In this document: positions 26,359 to 35,640 of the stretch, piece after piece
Layout: each line of letters begins with the position of its first letter
How positions within the stretch are numbered: the stretch's first letter is position 1
From: Aeromicrobium wangtongii
GTDB lineage: Bacteria; Actinomycetota; Actinomycetes; Propionibacteriales; Nocardioidaceae
Direction: 5' to 3'
Length of the DNA stretch: 64,000 nt
Assembly: GCF_024584515.1 (NCBI RefSeq)
Contig: NZ_CP102173.1
Coordinates: 1,612,001 to 1,676,000 of the forward strand
The notes under the pieces: generated by a model
Told to the model about the DNA's origin: nothing
The model's input: only the letters and a program-made list of their open reading frames with translations
The model's database searches: none
Program-made: the position numbers and the translations under genes

Positions 26359-27666
26359 GTGGCTACGTCAACCTCGTACCAGCTGCCGCCCAGGTCTGCG
26401 GCGCAGACCGCCCTCGTGGACAAGGCGCGGGACCTGATCCCTGGCGGGACCGTCAACGCGATCACCCCGGTCAAGGGCACCGAGTTTGTCGTGTCCCGCG
26501 GCGAGGGCCCGTACCTGTACGACGTCGACGGCCGCCGTTACCTCGACTTCCTGATCGGCGGCGGTCCGCTGATCCTCGGACACGCCCACCCCCGCATGGT
26601 CGAAGCTCTGACCGAGTCGGTCCGCAAGGGCACGCACCACATGGAGCTCACCGATCGCACGATCGCGCTCGCCGAGCGCCTGGTGAAGTACGTGCCGTCT
26701 GCCGAGGCCGTGCGCTTCAGCAGCACAGGCAGCGAGGCCACCTTCCACGCGCTGCGCCTGGCGCGCGCCGTGACGGGCCGCTCCGCCATCATCAAGTTCG
26801 ACGGTGCGTACCACGGTCACCACGACCTGGCGACGTGGAGCTACGAGGACGCGCCGCTCGACGCGCCGATCCAGTACGCCGGCTCCGCGGGCATCCAGCC
26901 CGGCGTCGCGGAGGACATCATCGTGCTGCCCTACAACGACGCCACCGCAGTCGAGGAGTACCTGGGGGCCAACCCCGGCAAGGTCGCCGCGCTCATCGTG
27001 GAGCCCTACCAGCGCGCGCTGACGCCCGTCCCGGGCTTCCTGGCAGCGCTGCGCGAGTCGTGCGACCGCCACGGCGTCGTGCTGATCTTCGACGAGGTCG
27101 TCACCGGCATCCGTACCGCGCCGGGTGGCGCCCAGGAGCTCGAGGGAGTGACCCCCGACCTGACCGCGCTCGGCAAGGCCATTTCCGGTGGCCTGCCGCT
27201 GTCGGCGATCGTTGGAAAGAAGGAGCTCATGAAGCACTTCGACCACCACAGCGACCCGACGCAGTTCGCATTCCACTGCGGCACATTCAACGGCAACTTG
27301 CACGCCGTCGAGGCCGCGCACACGACGCTCGACGTTGTGATCGAGGAGAAGGGCTACCAGCGTCTTGCCGAGCTTGGCGAGTACACACGCGCCATGCTCG
27401 CTCGCGTCTACGCCGACGCGGGCATCACAGCCCAGGTCACTGGTCGTGGCCCGCTTTTCCACGCCTACTTCACCGACAAGCCCGTGCTCAACGCCAACGA
27501 CGTGCGTTCGTCGAACCTGGTCTTCAACCGCGACCTGCACCTGAAGCTCCGCGAGGCGGGCATCTACAAGTCGTTCCCCAAGGGTTACCTGTCGATCGCA
27601 CACGACGAGTCGCACGTCGACGCGTACGGCGAGGCGATCTCCTGGGCAGTGGGTCAGCTGGCCTGA
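26359..27666 (+). CDS. Class III aminotransferase (glutamate-1-semialdehyde aminomutase-like)
   Basis: A 435-residue PLP enzyme of the GSAM/omega-aminotransferase group. PLP-binding features are FSSTGSEATFHALRLAR, IFDEVVTGIR (Asp245) and the Schiff-base Lys273 in LGKAISGGLP. The GTG start has GAAGGAG 8 nt upstream. Heme biosynthesis genes are absent and the neighbours are catabolic, so it more likely moves or removes a terminal or beta-amino group than serves as HemL. Its stop overlaps the next gene by 1 nt. Palindromic promoter elements lie upstream. Confidence 0.87.
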   Translation: MATSTSYQLPPRSAAQTALVDKARDLIPGGTVNAITPVKGTEFVVSRGEGPYLYDVDGRRYLDFLIGGGPLILGHAHPRMVEALTESVRKGTHHMELTDRTIALAERLVKYVPSAEAVRFSSTGSEATFHALRLARAVTGRSAIIKFDGAYHGHHDLATWSYEDAPLDAPIQYAGSAGIQPGVAEDIIVLPYNDATAVEEYLGANPGKVAALIVEPYQRALTPVPGFLAALRESCDRHGVVLIFDEVVTGIRTAPGGAQELEGVTPDLTALGKAISGGLPLSAIVGKKELMKHFDHHSDPTQFAFHCGTFNGNLHAVEAAHTTLDVVIEEKGYQRLAELGEYTRAMLARVYADAGITAQVTGRGPLFHAYFTDKPVLNANDVRSSNLVFNRDLHLKLREAGIYKSFPKGYLSIAHDESHVDAYGEAISWAVGQLA

Positions 27667-28724
27667 TGTTCAACTACGCGACCGGCCCGGTCGAGATGAC
27701 CGAGGCCGAGGTGCACGCGCTGGGCTCCGGACCGCCGAACAGCCACATGGCCGACGGCCAGGCGCTGATCGCCGACACGCTCCGGACGCTGCGCCAGGTG
27801 CTGCGGGTCCCCGACGAGTTCGACCTGTTCATGATGCCGGGGAGCATCCGCCAGGCGCTCGACGTCGTCATGTCCGTCGCGGCCGAGCCCACGGGCGAGG
27901 TCGTGGCGCTCTCGACCGGCTACTGGGGCGAGTTCATCGCTGACCTGCTGCGCAACCACGTGGGTGCGCAGCGGGTCACGAGCGTGACGTCGCTGGAAGG
28001 CGTCGGCGCGGAGTCCGTCGCCCTCGTCACCGCGGTGCACATGGAGACCGAGACCGGACAGATGCAGCCGCTCGGCGAGCTGGCACGGTTCCGTTCCGCT
28101 GGAGCGCGCACGCTGGTGGACGCCGCCTGCACGCTGCCGACGCACGACCTGGACTACGACCTGGCCGACATCATCGTGCTGGGCAGCCACAAGTGCCTGG
28201 GCGGACCGGCCGGACTAGGCATCGTGCTGGTGCGTAAGGACATGCCGCTGATCGGTGACTGGACCGTCGAGGCCTACCGCGCCGACGGCGTAGCTCGTGC
28301 GGCCGGGCATTCGCTGCCCACCCCGCTGGTGACCTACCCGATCCAGGTCGTCGCCGCGTTGCGCTCGGCGATCGACCGACTGCTCGATCCCGAGGCGGCG
28401 CAGCGCCGCTTCGCCGCGGCGCGGCACCTGCGCGACGAGCTGAGCCGCCGCGGCTTCGCGGTGTGGGCCACCGAGGCTGCTTCCAGCACGGTCACGCGAG
28501 TCGACCTCGCTGCCGAGATAGACGTCGACGCCTTCCGCAGCTCGCTGGCTGCGCAGGGCTACTTCGTGATCGGCAACGTCGGCGCATCCAGCGGCGGATC
28601 GATCCGCATCGGCACGATGTCCGACCCACAGGTGGACAAGGGCAACCTCGACCGTCTCCTCGACGCGCTCGAGCAGGCGCGCGCAGCAACCTCACCCCTC
28701 GACACAGAAGGAGCCTCGACATGA
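27666..28724 (+). CDS. Class V aminotransferase (alanine-glyoxylate/serine-pyruvate type)
   Basis: A 352-residue PLP enzyme starting at an ATG that overlaps the upstream TGA. The PLP sites are MPGSIRQALDVVM near 57-69, Asp152 in TLVDAACT, and the Schiff-base Lys176 in IIVLGSHKCLGGP. It is slightly shorter than typical AGXT homologs (about 380). It may use glyoxylate or pyruvate as acceptor, or act as a lyase. It is coupled on both sides within a four-gene operon. Confidence 0.85.
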   Translation: MFNYATGPVEMTEAEVHALGSGPPNSHMADGQALIADTLRTLRQVLRVPDEFDLFMMPGSIRQALDVVMSVAAEPTGEVVALSTGYWGEFIADLLRNHVGAQRVTSVTSLEGVGAESVALVTAVHMETETGQMQPLGELARFRSAGARTLVDAACTLPTHDLDYDLADIIVLGSHKCLGGPAGLGIVLVRKDMPLIGDWTVEAYRADGVARAAGHSLPTPLVTYPIQVVAALRSAIDRLLDPEAAQRRFAAARHLRDELSRRGFAVWATEAASSTVTRVDLAAEIDVDAFRSSLAAQGYFVIGNVGASSGGSIRIGTMSDPQVDKGNLDRLLDALEQARAATSPLDTEGAST

Positions 28725-30343
28725 CACATGTCCATGACCTGGTATTCCGCAACGTCCGGCTCGTCGACGGCACCGGCAGCGCTCCGCGGAACGCCGACGT
28801 GGCGGTCGACGGCGACCGCATTGCCGCGATCGGCGAGCCCTCGACCCTCAAGGGGCGTTCCGAGATCGACGGGACGGGTCGCGTCTTGTCGCCCGGCTTC
28901 ATCGACATCCACTCGCACGCCGACTTCGGCCTCCTGCTCGACGGCCGCGCTCACAGCGCCGTCACGCAGGGCGTCACCACGATAGTGCCCGGCAACTGCG
29001 GCCACGGCGTCGCGCCGTTCACCGGTGGCAAGGGGGTGAGCCAGACCGACATGGCGTTTGGCCTGCGTCCGAAGTGGACGCAGGATCTCGACGACTTCAC
29101 GAGCTTCGGCGGCTATCTGTCCCAGATGGCGTCCCGGGGCGTCGGCCCTAACGTCCTACCGATGATCCCGCACGGCGTCCTCCGCGCCTCGGTCGCGGGC
29201 TTCGAGGAGCGCGAGCTCTCGGCGAGCGAGCTGGCCACCATGGTCTCCATGGCCGACGAGGCCATGGACGCCGGCGCCATTGGCATCTCGTCGGGGCTGG
29301 AGTACACGCCCGGCATCGCCGCCACACGTGAGGAGCTGGCTGCCGTCGCAATGCCGGTGGGCGCCCGCGGCGGCTTCTACGCCACGCACTGCCGTAACCG
29401 GTCCGAGCGGATCGTGGAGGCGGCCGAGGAGGCTGTCTACATCACCCAGGCGTCGGGCTGCCGTCTGGAGATGTCGCACTTCGTGCGCCGCCCCACCGGT
29501 CCGGGCCGCGACCTGGCCATGAAGGCGATGGACGTCATCCGCAAGTCAGACGCGGCAGGCACCCGCTCGCGCTTCGACGTGTTCCCCCTGGAGTACGGCC
29601 CGTCGCCTGTTGCGATGTTCGTGCCGCAGAAGTTCCGCCGTGAGGCCGGCACCGCGTTCGGCGAGCGCCTGTCCGACCCAACGTTCGTGAACCGCATCAT
29701 CGGCGACCTCGACCCGCGGTTCGTGGCGATGCTGGAGCAGGGCATCGCGGAGGACATGTACATCAGCGACGACGCCAACACCGGCGAGTACGTCGGGTGG
29801 ACCCTCGGCCAACTGGCCAAGGCGAAGAAGACGAATGTCGCCTCCGCGGCCATCCTGCTGATGGCCGAGGCCGGACCGAACTACTACGACGTCGTCATCA
29901 ACGAGCGCTGGCTCGACTGGAACGACCTCGTCGCCGCGATGCAGGACCCGGACTTCATCATCATGGGTGACGGCGGCGTAGCGAACCTCGACGGCCCGCT
30001 GGCCGGCAAGGGGTTCGCACTGGCCGACTGGGGCTACGCAACCCGAGCGCTCGGACAGTTCGTCCGCGACCTCGGGGCGCTGGAGCTGTCCGACGCCATC
30101 CGCCGGATGACCTTCGAGCCCGCCGCGCAGCTCGGTCTGTCCGACCGCGGCACGGTCGCGGAGGGTTCGTACGCCGACCTGGTCCTCTTCGATCTGGAGA
30201 CGGTCGGCAGCGACGTTCGCCCGGAGAAGGTCACGGTCGTGTCGACCGGCATCGAGCAGGTGCTGGTCAACGGTGTGTTCGTCGTCAGGGACGGTGATGT
30301 GACAAACACCCGGCCCGGTCGCGTCGGCCGCCACAACATCTAA
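28721..30343 (+). CDS. N-acyl-D-amino-acid deacylase family amidohydrolase
   Basis: A 540-residue metal-dependent amidohydrolase. Metal residues include HSHAD (His64, His66) and the D-aminoacylase-type Cys93 in PGNCGHG. Further His are in ATHCRN and MSHFVRR, and a late Asp in FIIMGDGGVANLD. The length matches D-aminoacylases (about 480-540). It should hydrolyse an N-acyl group from a D-amino acid, or a cyclic amide. The ATGA overlap with the class V aminotransferase makes it part of the same translation unit. Confidence 0.87.
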   Translation: MTHVHDLVFRNVRLVDGTGSAPRNADVAVDGDRIAAIGEPSTLKGRSEIDGTGRVLSPGFIDIHSHADFGLLLDGRAHSAVTQGVTTIVPGNCGHGVAPFTGGKGVSQTDMAFGLRPKWTQDLDDFTSFGGYLSQMASRGVGPNVLPMIPHGVLRASVAGFEERELSASELATMVSMADEAMDAGAIGISSGLEYTPGIAATREELAAVAMPVGARGGFYATHCRNRSERIVEAAEEAVYITQASGCRLEMSHFVRRPTGPGRDLAMKAMDVIRKSDAAGTRSRFDVFPLEYGPSPVAMFVPQKFRREAGTAFGERLSDPTFVNRIIGDLDPRFVAMLEQGIAEDMYISDDANTGEYVGWTLGQLAKAKKTNVASAAILLMAEAGPNYYDVVINERWLDWNDLVAAMQDPDFIIMGDGGVANLDGPLAGKGFALADWGYATRALGQFVRDLGALELSDAIRRMTFEPAAQLGLSDRGTVAEGSYADLVLFDLETVGSDVRPEKVTVVSTGIEQVLVNGVFVVRDGDVTNTRPGRVGRHNI

Positions 30344-30371
30344 AGTCCGCTCTGTTTACGGAGATTTGCAC

Positions 30372-31913
30372 ATGCTCTTCCCACTGACCGTCAACGACTT
30401 TCTCGACCGCGCGCTCGCGGTCTATCCCGATCGCATCGCGATCGTGGACGAGCCGGACCAGCCTGCGGAGTCGTGGGGCGAGATCACCTACGCCGAGCTG
30501 GGTCGCCGTGCCCGCAGCCAGGCCGCGACCCTCGACGAGCTCGGAGTGCCGGTGGGTGGGCGCGTCGCGATCGTGTCGCACAACGCCGCACGCCTGCTGA
30601 CGTCGTTCTACGGCGTCTCGGGCTGGGGTCGCGTGCTCGTGCCGGTCAACTTCCGCCTGAGCGTCCCGGAGATCCAGTACATCGTGGAGCACTCCGGTGC
30701 CGAGGTGCTGATGGTGGACCCCGATCTTCGCCACCTGATCGACGAGGTCCAGTGCAAGCACCGCTTCGTGCTTGGCGAGGACGACGACCGCATCTGGGGC
30801 TCTGCGGCCCAGCCGAAGCCGTGGGATGCCGATCAGGTCGAGAAGGAGAACGCCTCGGCGACGATCAACTACACGTCGGGCACCACGGCGCGCCCCAAGG
30901 GCGTCGAGCTGACGCACCGCAACTGCTGGATCAATGCCGCAGTGTTCGGATGGCAGGCCACCGTGACCGATCGCGACGTGTACCTGCACACGCTGCCGAT
31001 GTTCCATGTCAACGGCTGGGGTCAGCCACTCACCGCTACCGCGGTGGGCGCCAAGCACGTCATCATCCGCAAGATCGACGGTGGCGAGATCCTGCGTCGT
31101 ATCGAGGAACACGGCGTCACGTATCTGTGCGCCGCGCCAGCCGTCGTGACCTCGGTCCTCGACGCCGCGAAGGACTGGGAAGGCGAGATCCCGGGCCGTG
31201 ACCGCGTGCGAATCATCGTCGCGGGCGCACCGCCGCCCACCAGCACGATCGAGAAGGTCCGCTCCGACCTGGGCTGGGAGTTCATCCAGATCTACGGCCT
31301 GACCGAGACCGCTCCGCTGTTGACCATGAGCCGCATGCGCGAGGAGTGGGAGGACCTCCCGTCCATCGAGCAGGCGCGTCTGCTGGGTCGCGCGGGCGCT
31401 CCGGCCGTCGGCGTGCGAATCATGGTCGATGACACCGGCGAGATCTTGGCACAGACGAACACCGCACTGAAGTCGTACTGGGAAAACCCCGAGGCGACCG
31501 CCGAGGCGCAGGCCGGCAACTGGTTCCATACCGGTGACGGCGGCACGTTCGAGGATGGTTACGTCACGATCGCCGATCGCAAGAAGGACGTCATCATCAC
31601 CGGCGGCGAGAACGTCACGTCGATCGAGGTCGAGGATGCACTGATGTCGCACTCGGCGGTGCGCGAGGCGGCCGTGATTGGCATCCCCGACGAGAAGTGG
31701 GGCGAGATGGTCACCGCACTGATCGTGCTCGAGCCCGGCGAGCAGGCCACGGCCGAGGAGATCATTGCGCACTGCCGGGCGAACCTAGCGGGCTACAAGT
31801 GTCCCAAGCGCATCGAGTTTCGTGAAGAGCTCGCGCGGACCGCGACCGGCAAGCTGCAGAAGTTCAAACTGCGTCAGGAGTTCTGGGCCGACCGCGGCCG
31901 CCAGATCAACTGA
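30372..31913 (+). CDS. Acyl-CoA synthetase (AMP-forming)
   Basis: A 513-residue ANL-superfamily ligase. The P-loop is NYTSGTTARPKGVE, A5 IYGLTETAP, A7 WFHTGDGG, A8 DRKKDVIITGGENV, and the catalytic Lys is in RTATGKLQKF. The ATG at 30372 has GGAG about 9 nt upstream; a TTG two codons earlier is possible. It activates a carboxylic acid to its CoA thioester. As the last gene of the operon it could activate the carbon skeleton left after deacylation and transamination, or recycle the released acyl group. Confidence 0.9.
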   Translation: MLFPLTVNDFLDRALAVYPDRIAIVDEPDQPAESWGEITYAELGRRARSQAATLDELGVPVGGRVAIVSHNAARLLTSFYGVSGWGRVLVPVNFRLSVPEIQYIVEHSGAEVLMVDPDLRHLIDEVQCKHRFVLGEDDDRIWGSAAQPKPWDADQVEKENASATINYTSGTTARPKGVELTHRNCWINAAVFGWQATVTDRDVYLHTLPMFHVNGWGQPLTATAVGAKHVIIRKIDGGEILRRIEEHGVTYLCAAPAVVTSVLDAAKDWEGEIPGRDRVRIIVAGAPPPTSTIEKVRSDLGWEFIQIYGLTETAPLLTMSRMREEWEDLPSIEQARLLGRAGAPAVGVRIMVDDTGEILAQTNTALKSYWENPEATAEAQAGNWFHTGDGGTFEDGYVTIADRKKDVIITGGENVTSIEVEDALMSHSAVREAAVIGIPDEKWGEMVTALIVLEPGEQATAEEIIAHCRANLAGYKCPKRIEFREELARTATGKLQKFKLRQEFWADRGRQIN

Positions 31914-31947
31914 GTCCTCGCCAGGCCGACCCCGGAGCTTCGCCGCC

Positions 31948-32033
31948 TCATCGCCGGGGTGAGCGCAAGCGGTGCAGGCCCTCCTGCATCGTGGTCGCGA
32001 CCAGTTGGCCCGACTGGTCGAAGAAGGAGCTGG
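31948..32033 (-). pseudogene. C-terminal fragment of an acyl-CoA thioesterase
   Basis: The reverse strand from about 32033 to a TGA at 31948 reads SSFFDQSGQLVATTMQEGLH and a short basic tail. This matches the end of TesB-type thioesterases, including the one at 58261-59127 (EDGTLVASVAQEGLIRR). No start or upstream domain survives, so it is a relic. Confidence 0.55.
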
Positions 32034-32070
32034 CAGGGCGGGGCAGCGATGTTTCGTGGACTACTTGGCC

Positions 32071-32227
32071 CGAAGCCGTGGCTCGCCGGTGGGGCCGGGT
32101 CGATCTGTCCGTCTTCGGTCACGCGTAGGTGCAGGCCGCCCCGCGCCCTTGACGGCCCGGATCTCCACGCGCGAGGCGTTGCGGGGCCGCCGAGGCGTGG
32201 GGGACCGACCGAAAGGACGAGATCTCG
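32071..32227 (-). pseudogene. Deleted remnant of a sensor histidine kinase
   Basis: Bases 32071-32180 match 14061-14170 (kinase C-terminus; reverse strand reads TEDGQIDPAPPASHGFG). Bases 32183-32227 match 15100-15144 (just upstream of that kinase's start). The two are directly joined, so about 900 bp of kinase gene is missing. It lies right before the MMPL gene. Confidence 0.65.
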
Positions 32228-32341
32228 CTCGTCCCGACGGCCGAGGCGGGTCCGGCCTCGACGCCGATGTGGCCGGGACGGCGGTCCGCGAGCGTGGAGT
32301 CACCGGCGAAGAGGCCGGACCCACCGAGCAAGGAGAAGACC

Positions 32342-34558
32342 ATGTCACGGTTGCTGTACCGCTGGGGACGCTGGTCGGCCACCAGGCCGTGGACCGCCAT
32401 CGGAGCGTGGGTGCTCCTCTCTGTCCTGGTCGTCGCTGCCTCAGCCGGCTTCGGGAAGCAGCTGGACGACTCGATGGCGGCGCCCGGGACCGACTCCCAG
32501 GCCGCCGCCGACCTGCTGGCGAGCGCCGACAGCGGTGCCGGCGGGCTCACGGCATACGTCGTGGCGACGCCCGGGCAGGACGGTGTCACGTTCGTGGACT
32601 CCCGCCCGGCCAGGGTCGACCTGGACCGGCTGGAGTCGGCCCTGAGTGAGCTGCCGAAGACGCTGGGCACGACCCAGGAGGTCGCGCCGGACGGCCGGGT
32701 GGCACTGCTGCGGGTGCAGTACCCCGAGATCGGCGAGCTCGCCACCTCCGACCTGGCAGCGCTCAAGGACGTCCTGGCGGAGTCGAGGGCGTCGTCGTCG
32801 CTGCAGCTCGAAGCCGGCGGTGACCTCTACTTCAGCTTCGAGCAGCCGCCCGCCAACGTGGGCGAGGTGGTCGGCCTGGTGGTCGCGGCGGTGATCCTGG
32901 TGGTGGCCTTCGGGTCGTTGCTGGCCGCCGGGCTGCCGCTGGCGGTGGCGCTGTTCGGGCTGCTGGTGGGTGCCAGCCTGATCCCGCTGCTCGGGCTGCT
33001 GCTCGACGTCCCCGTCTGGGCGCCGGTGATGGCGGCCATGGTCGGGCTGGGGGTGGGCATCGACTACGCCCTGTTCCTGCTGTCGCGCCACCGGGAGTAC
33101 CTCACCGCGGGCGTCCCGGCCGCGGAGTCAGTGGGGCGCTCACTGGCGACCGCGGGGCAGGCCGTCGTCTTTGCCGGCACCACCGTCGTGGTGGCGATCC
33201 TCGGGCTGGCCTTCGCCGGGCTCCCGTTCGTCACCGCCGGTGGCGTGGCCGTCGCCGCGGTGGTGCTGGTGATGGTGCTCGCGGCGATCACGCTGCTGCC
33301 GGCGCTGCTCGGGCTGGCCGGCCAGCGTCTCCAGGCGCGCGGGCTCCTGGCCCGGCGCGGCAAGGAGCGCCGTCGGGGGACCGACGCTGCGGTGCTGCGG
33401 TGGTCCCGCTGGGGTGCGCACGTCACGCGGCACGCCGCGGCGTACGCCGTCGCCGGCACACTGCTGCTGCTCGCGCTCGCCGCGCCCGTGCTCGCGCTGC
33501 GGCTGGGACTGCCGGACCAGGGCAGCTACCCCCAGGAGCGCACCGAGCGGCGAGCGTACGACCTGGTCGCCGAGGGCTTCGGGCCCGGCGCCACCGGGCC
33601 GATGGTCGTGGCCGTGGACCTGTCCCGGGACCCGTCCGTGGTGGAGCCGTTGGTCTCGGCCCTGGCTGCCGACCCGGGCATCGCCTCCGCCGCAGCCGCC
33701 CCCGTGGAAGCGACCTCCGACGTCGCCGTGATCATCGCCCAACCGACGACGACCCCGCAGGATGCCGAGACCGTACGCACGCTGGACCGGCTGCGCAGTC
33801 AGGTGCTGCCCGCCGCGCTGGCTGGCAGCCCGGCGACCGCGCATGTCGGCGGCTACACCGCCACCATGTCCGACCTCAGCCAGCGTGTCGAGGAACGGCT
33901 GCCGATCATCCTGGTCGCGGTCGTGGCGATGTCGTACCTGCTGCTGATGGTGCTGTTCCGTTCCGTCCTGGTGCCGCTCAAGGCAGCGGCGCTGAACCTG
34001 TTGAGCGTGGCTGCGTCGTACGGCGTGCTGGTGATGGTCTTCCAATGGGGCTGGGCCGCGAGCCTGATCGGGCTGGAGTCAACGGTGCCGATCATCTCGT
34101 TCATCCCGCTGTTCATGTTCGCGATCCTGTTCGGGCTGTCGATGGACTACGAGGTCTTCCTGCTCTCACGGGTGCGCGAGGAGTATCTGCGCACGGGCGA
34201 CAACGGCTACGCCGTGGTGCGGGGGATCGGGGTCACTGCGCGGACGATCTCGTGCGGCGCGGCGATCATGGTGTCGGTCTTCGTCGGCTTCGGGTTCGGC
34301 GACGACCCCGTTCTCAAGATGCTCGGCCTCGGCCTCGCGACCGCGGTGTTCCTCGACGCGACGCTGGTGCGCCTCGTGCTGGTGCCCGCGACGATGAAGC
34401 TGCTCGGCGACGCCAACTGGTGGCTTCCGGCGTGGCTGGACCGGCTGTTGCCGAAGCTGGACCTGGACGGAGCGGCTGACACCCTTCCCGCTGAGGACGA
34501 ACCCGACTTGGGCCAGCAGGTTCCACAGCTCGAGGTACGGAATGGTGGGTCTGCGTAG
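32342..34558 (+). CDS. MMPL-family RND transporter
   Basis: A 738-residue membrane protein with about 12 helices in two repeats, each preceded by a large extracytoplasmic loop. The hydrophobic blocks end in MVGLGVGIDYALFLLSRHRE and FGLSMDYEVFLLSRVREE, the paired Asp-Tyr proton-relay motifs of MMPL transporters. The ATG is preceded by AAGGAGA. It exports lipids or drugs using the proton gradient. The kinase remnant upstream suggests it once had a linked two-component system. Confidence 0.9.
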   Translation: MSRLLYRWGRWSATRPWTAIGAWVLLSVLVVAASAGFGKQLDDSMAAPGTDSQAAADLLASADSGAGGLTAYVVATPGQDGVTFVDSRPARVDLDRLESALSELPKTLGTTQEVAPDGRVALLRVQYPEIGELATSDLAALKDVLAESRASSSLQLEAGGDLYFSFEQPPANVGEVVGLVVAAVILVVAFGSLLAAGLPLAVALFGLLVGASLIPLLGLLLDVPVWAPVMAAMVGLGVGIDYALFLLSRHREYLTAGVPAAESVGRSLATAGQAVVFAGTTVVVAILGLAFAGLPFVTAGGVAVAAVVLVMVLAAITLLPALLGLAGQRLQARGLLARRGKERRRGTDAAVLRWSRWGAHVTRHAAAYAVAGTLLLLALAAPVLALRLGLPDQGSYPQERTERRAYDLVAEGFGPGATGPMVVAVDLSRDPSVVEPLVSALAADPGIASAAAAPVEATSDVAVIIAQPTTTPQDAETVRTLDRLRSQVLPAALAGSPATAHVGGYTATMSDLSQRVEERLPIILVAVVAMSYLLLMVLFRSVLVPLKAAALNLLSVAASYGVLVMVFQWGWAASLIGLESTVPIISFIPLFMFAILFGLSMDYEVFLLSRVREEYLRTGDNGYAVVRGIGVTARTISCGAAIMVSVFVGFGFGDDPVLKMLGLGLATAVFLDATLVRLVLVPATMKLLGDANWWLPAWLDRLLPKLDLDGAADTLPAEDEPDLGQQVPQLEVRNGGSA

Positions 34559-34717
34559 ACGGCGATCCGGGTGGCGAAAGGACGCGGGCGCGCGGTCTGC
34601 GGATCCGACGATTTGTTTCTTCACCGACCAGATCCGAGCCGAGAACCACGAGGACGAGGAAAGTGCCAGCGAGGCGGGTAACGTCGACGATCCCACCACC
34701 CGTGAGAGAGGCGACCC

Positions 34718-35041
34718 ATGGACGTGATCACAGATGAGCACGAGGGCGACCTCATCGTGGACGACGGAAGCGACGTCGACGTCCAAGGCACGGTCGCTGG
34801 CTCGTGCGAAGTCCGCGGCGGAAAACTGGGGGTGCACGGCACAGTGACCGGAGACGTGACGGTCCTGGCAGGCTCGGTCACGGTGGCCGGCACGATCGCC
34901 GGTGACCTCGTGGTCAGCGACGGCACGGTCGACGTGCACGGCACGATCGTGGGCCGACTCATCGATCATGGCGACAGCCAAATCACGGTTCATCCCGGGT
35001 CGCACATCAACGGCACCGAGGCACCCACGATAGGGGCATGA
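34718..35041 (+). CDS. Small bactofilin-like (polymer-forming) beta-helix protein
   Basis: A 107-residue protein built of short repeats with G at turn positions (VDVQGTVAGSCEV, LGVHGTVTGDVTV, VTVAGTIAGDLVV, VDVHGTIVGRL). Each repeat forms one strand turn of a right-handed beta-helix, as in bactofilins. It has no membrane segment and is shorter than filament-forming bactofilins, so it may be a truncated or minimal version. GAGAGG lies upstream of the ATG. Its function is unknown. Confidence 0.7.
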   Translation: MDVITDEHEGDLIVDDGSDVDVQGTVAGSCEVRGGKLGVHGTVTGDVTVLAGSVTVAGTIAGDLVVSDGTVDVHGTIVGRLIDHGDSQITVHPGSHINGTEAPTIGA

Positions 35042-35122
35042 CTGCGGGTCACCCCGTCTGTGACCGTAACAGGAGCGCCAGAGGCACGACGAGGGCGGCG
35101 GTATGACGTGCTGGTCGGTCCC

Positions 35123-35521
35123 TCAGACGGGGTGCTCGATGCCTGGTGCGGTCGCCTCCCAGGCGTGGCCGTCTGGGTCGGTAACGACGGCTGTGTATCC
35201 CCAAGGTCTGACTGCGGGGGCTGAGATAGATGTGCCTCCAGCAGTGAGCACAGTGCGGTGCCAGGAATCGACGTCGGACGGCTCGGTTAGCTCGATGGTG
35301 AGGATGCACTCGCTGGCGGAAGGTGGGCTGATTGGTCGCCCGTTGAGTACGTAGCGGAAGCCCTCGGTCGGGACGAGGATGACAGCGAATCCGTGTACGT
35401 CGACGACTAGCGGTTCGGGCACCCCGTCTTCAGCCTCTGCGCCGGGAGTATCCATGCCGAGGGCGCGGTAGAACCGGTACGACCGCTCGCGGTCGGCGAT
35501 GGGTAGGGCGATCGACTTCAT
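35123..35521 (-). CDS. VOC-family (glyoxalase-like) protein
   Basis: A 132-residue single vicinal-oxygen-chelate domain: SIALPIADRERSYRFYRALGM at the start and VTDPDGHAWEATAP at the end. The possible metal residues are not the full His/Glu set of glyoxalase I. A CATACT box 6 nt before the ATG suggests leaderless expression. It is the first gene of the accessory array. Confidence 0.8.
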   Translation of the reverse strand: MKSIALPIADRERSYRFYRALGMDTPGAEAEDGVPEPLVVDVHGFAVILVPTEGFRYVLNGRPISPPSASECILTIELTEPSDVDSWHRTVLTAGGTSISAPAVRPWGYTAVVTDPDGHAWEATAPGIEHPV

Positions 35522-35590
35522 GGCGTGAGTATGGCTGAGCACCCGGGCGTCCGACCAGCGGCGGAATGCACTGGCCGCTTGCGGGACGCT

Positions 35591-35607
35591 ACGCGGGGAA
35601 ATGACGC
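35591..35607 (+). repeat. Array motif copy 1
   Basis: ACGCGGGGAAATGACGC, a copy of the consensus TCGCGGGGGAAWGACGC. It sits inside an 8-bp inverted repeat (CGCTTGCG / CGCAAGCG), between two minus-strand genes. Confidence 0.7.
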
Positions 35608-35640
35608 AAGCGCCCTTGGTCGATAAGGACCACGTCGCGG

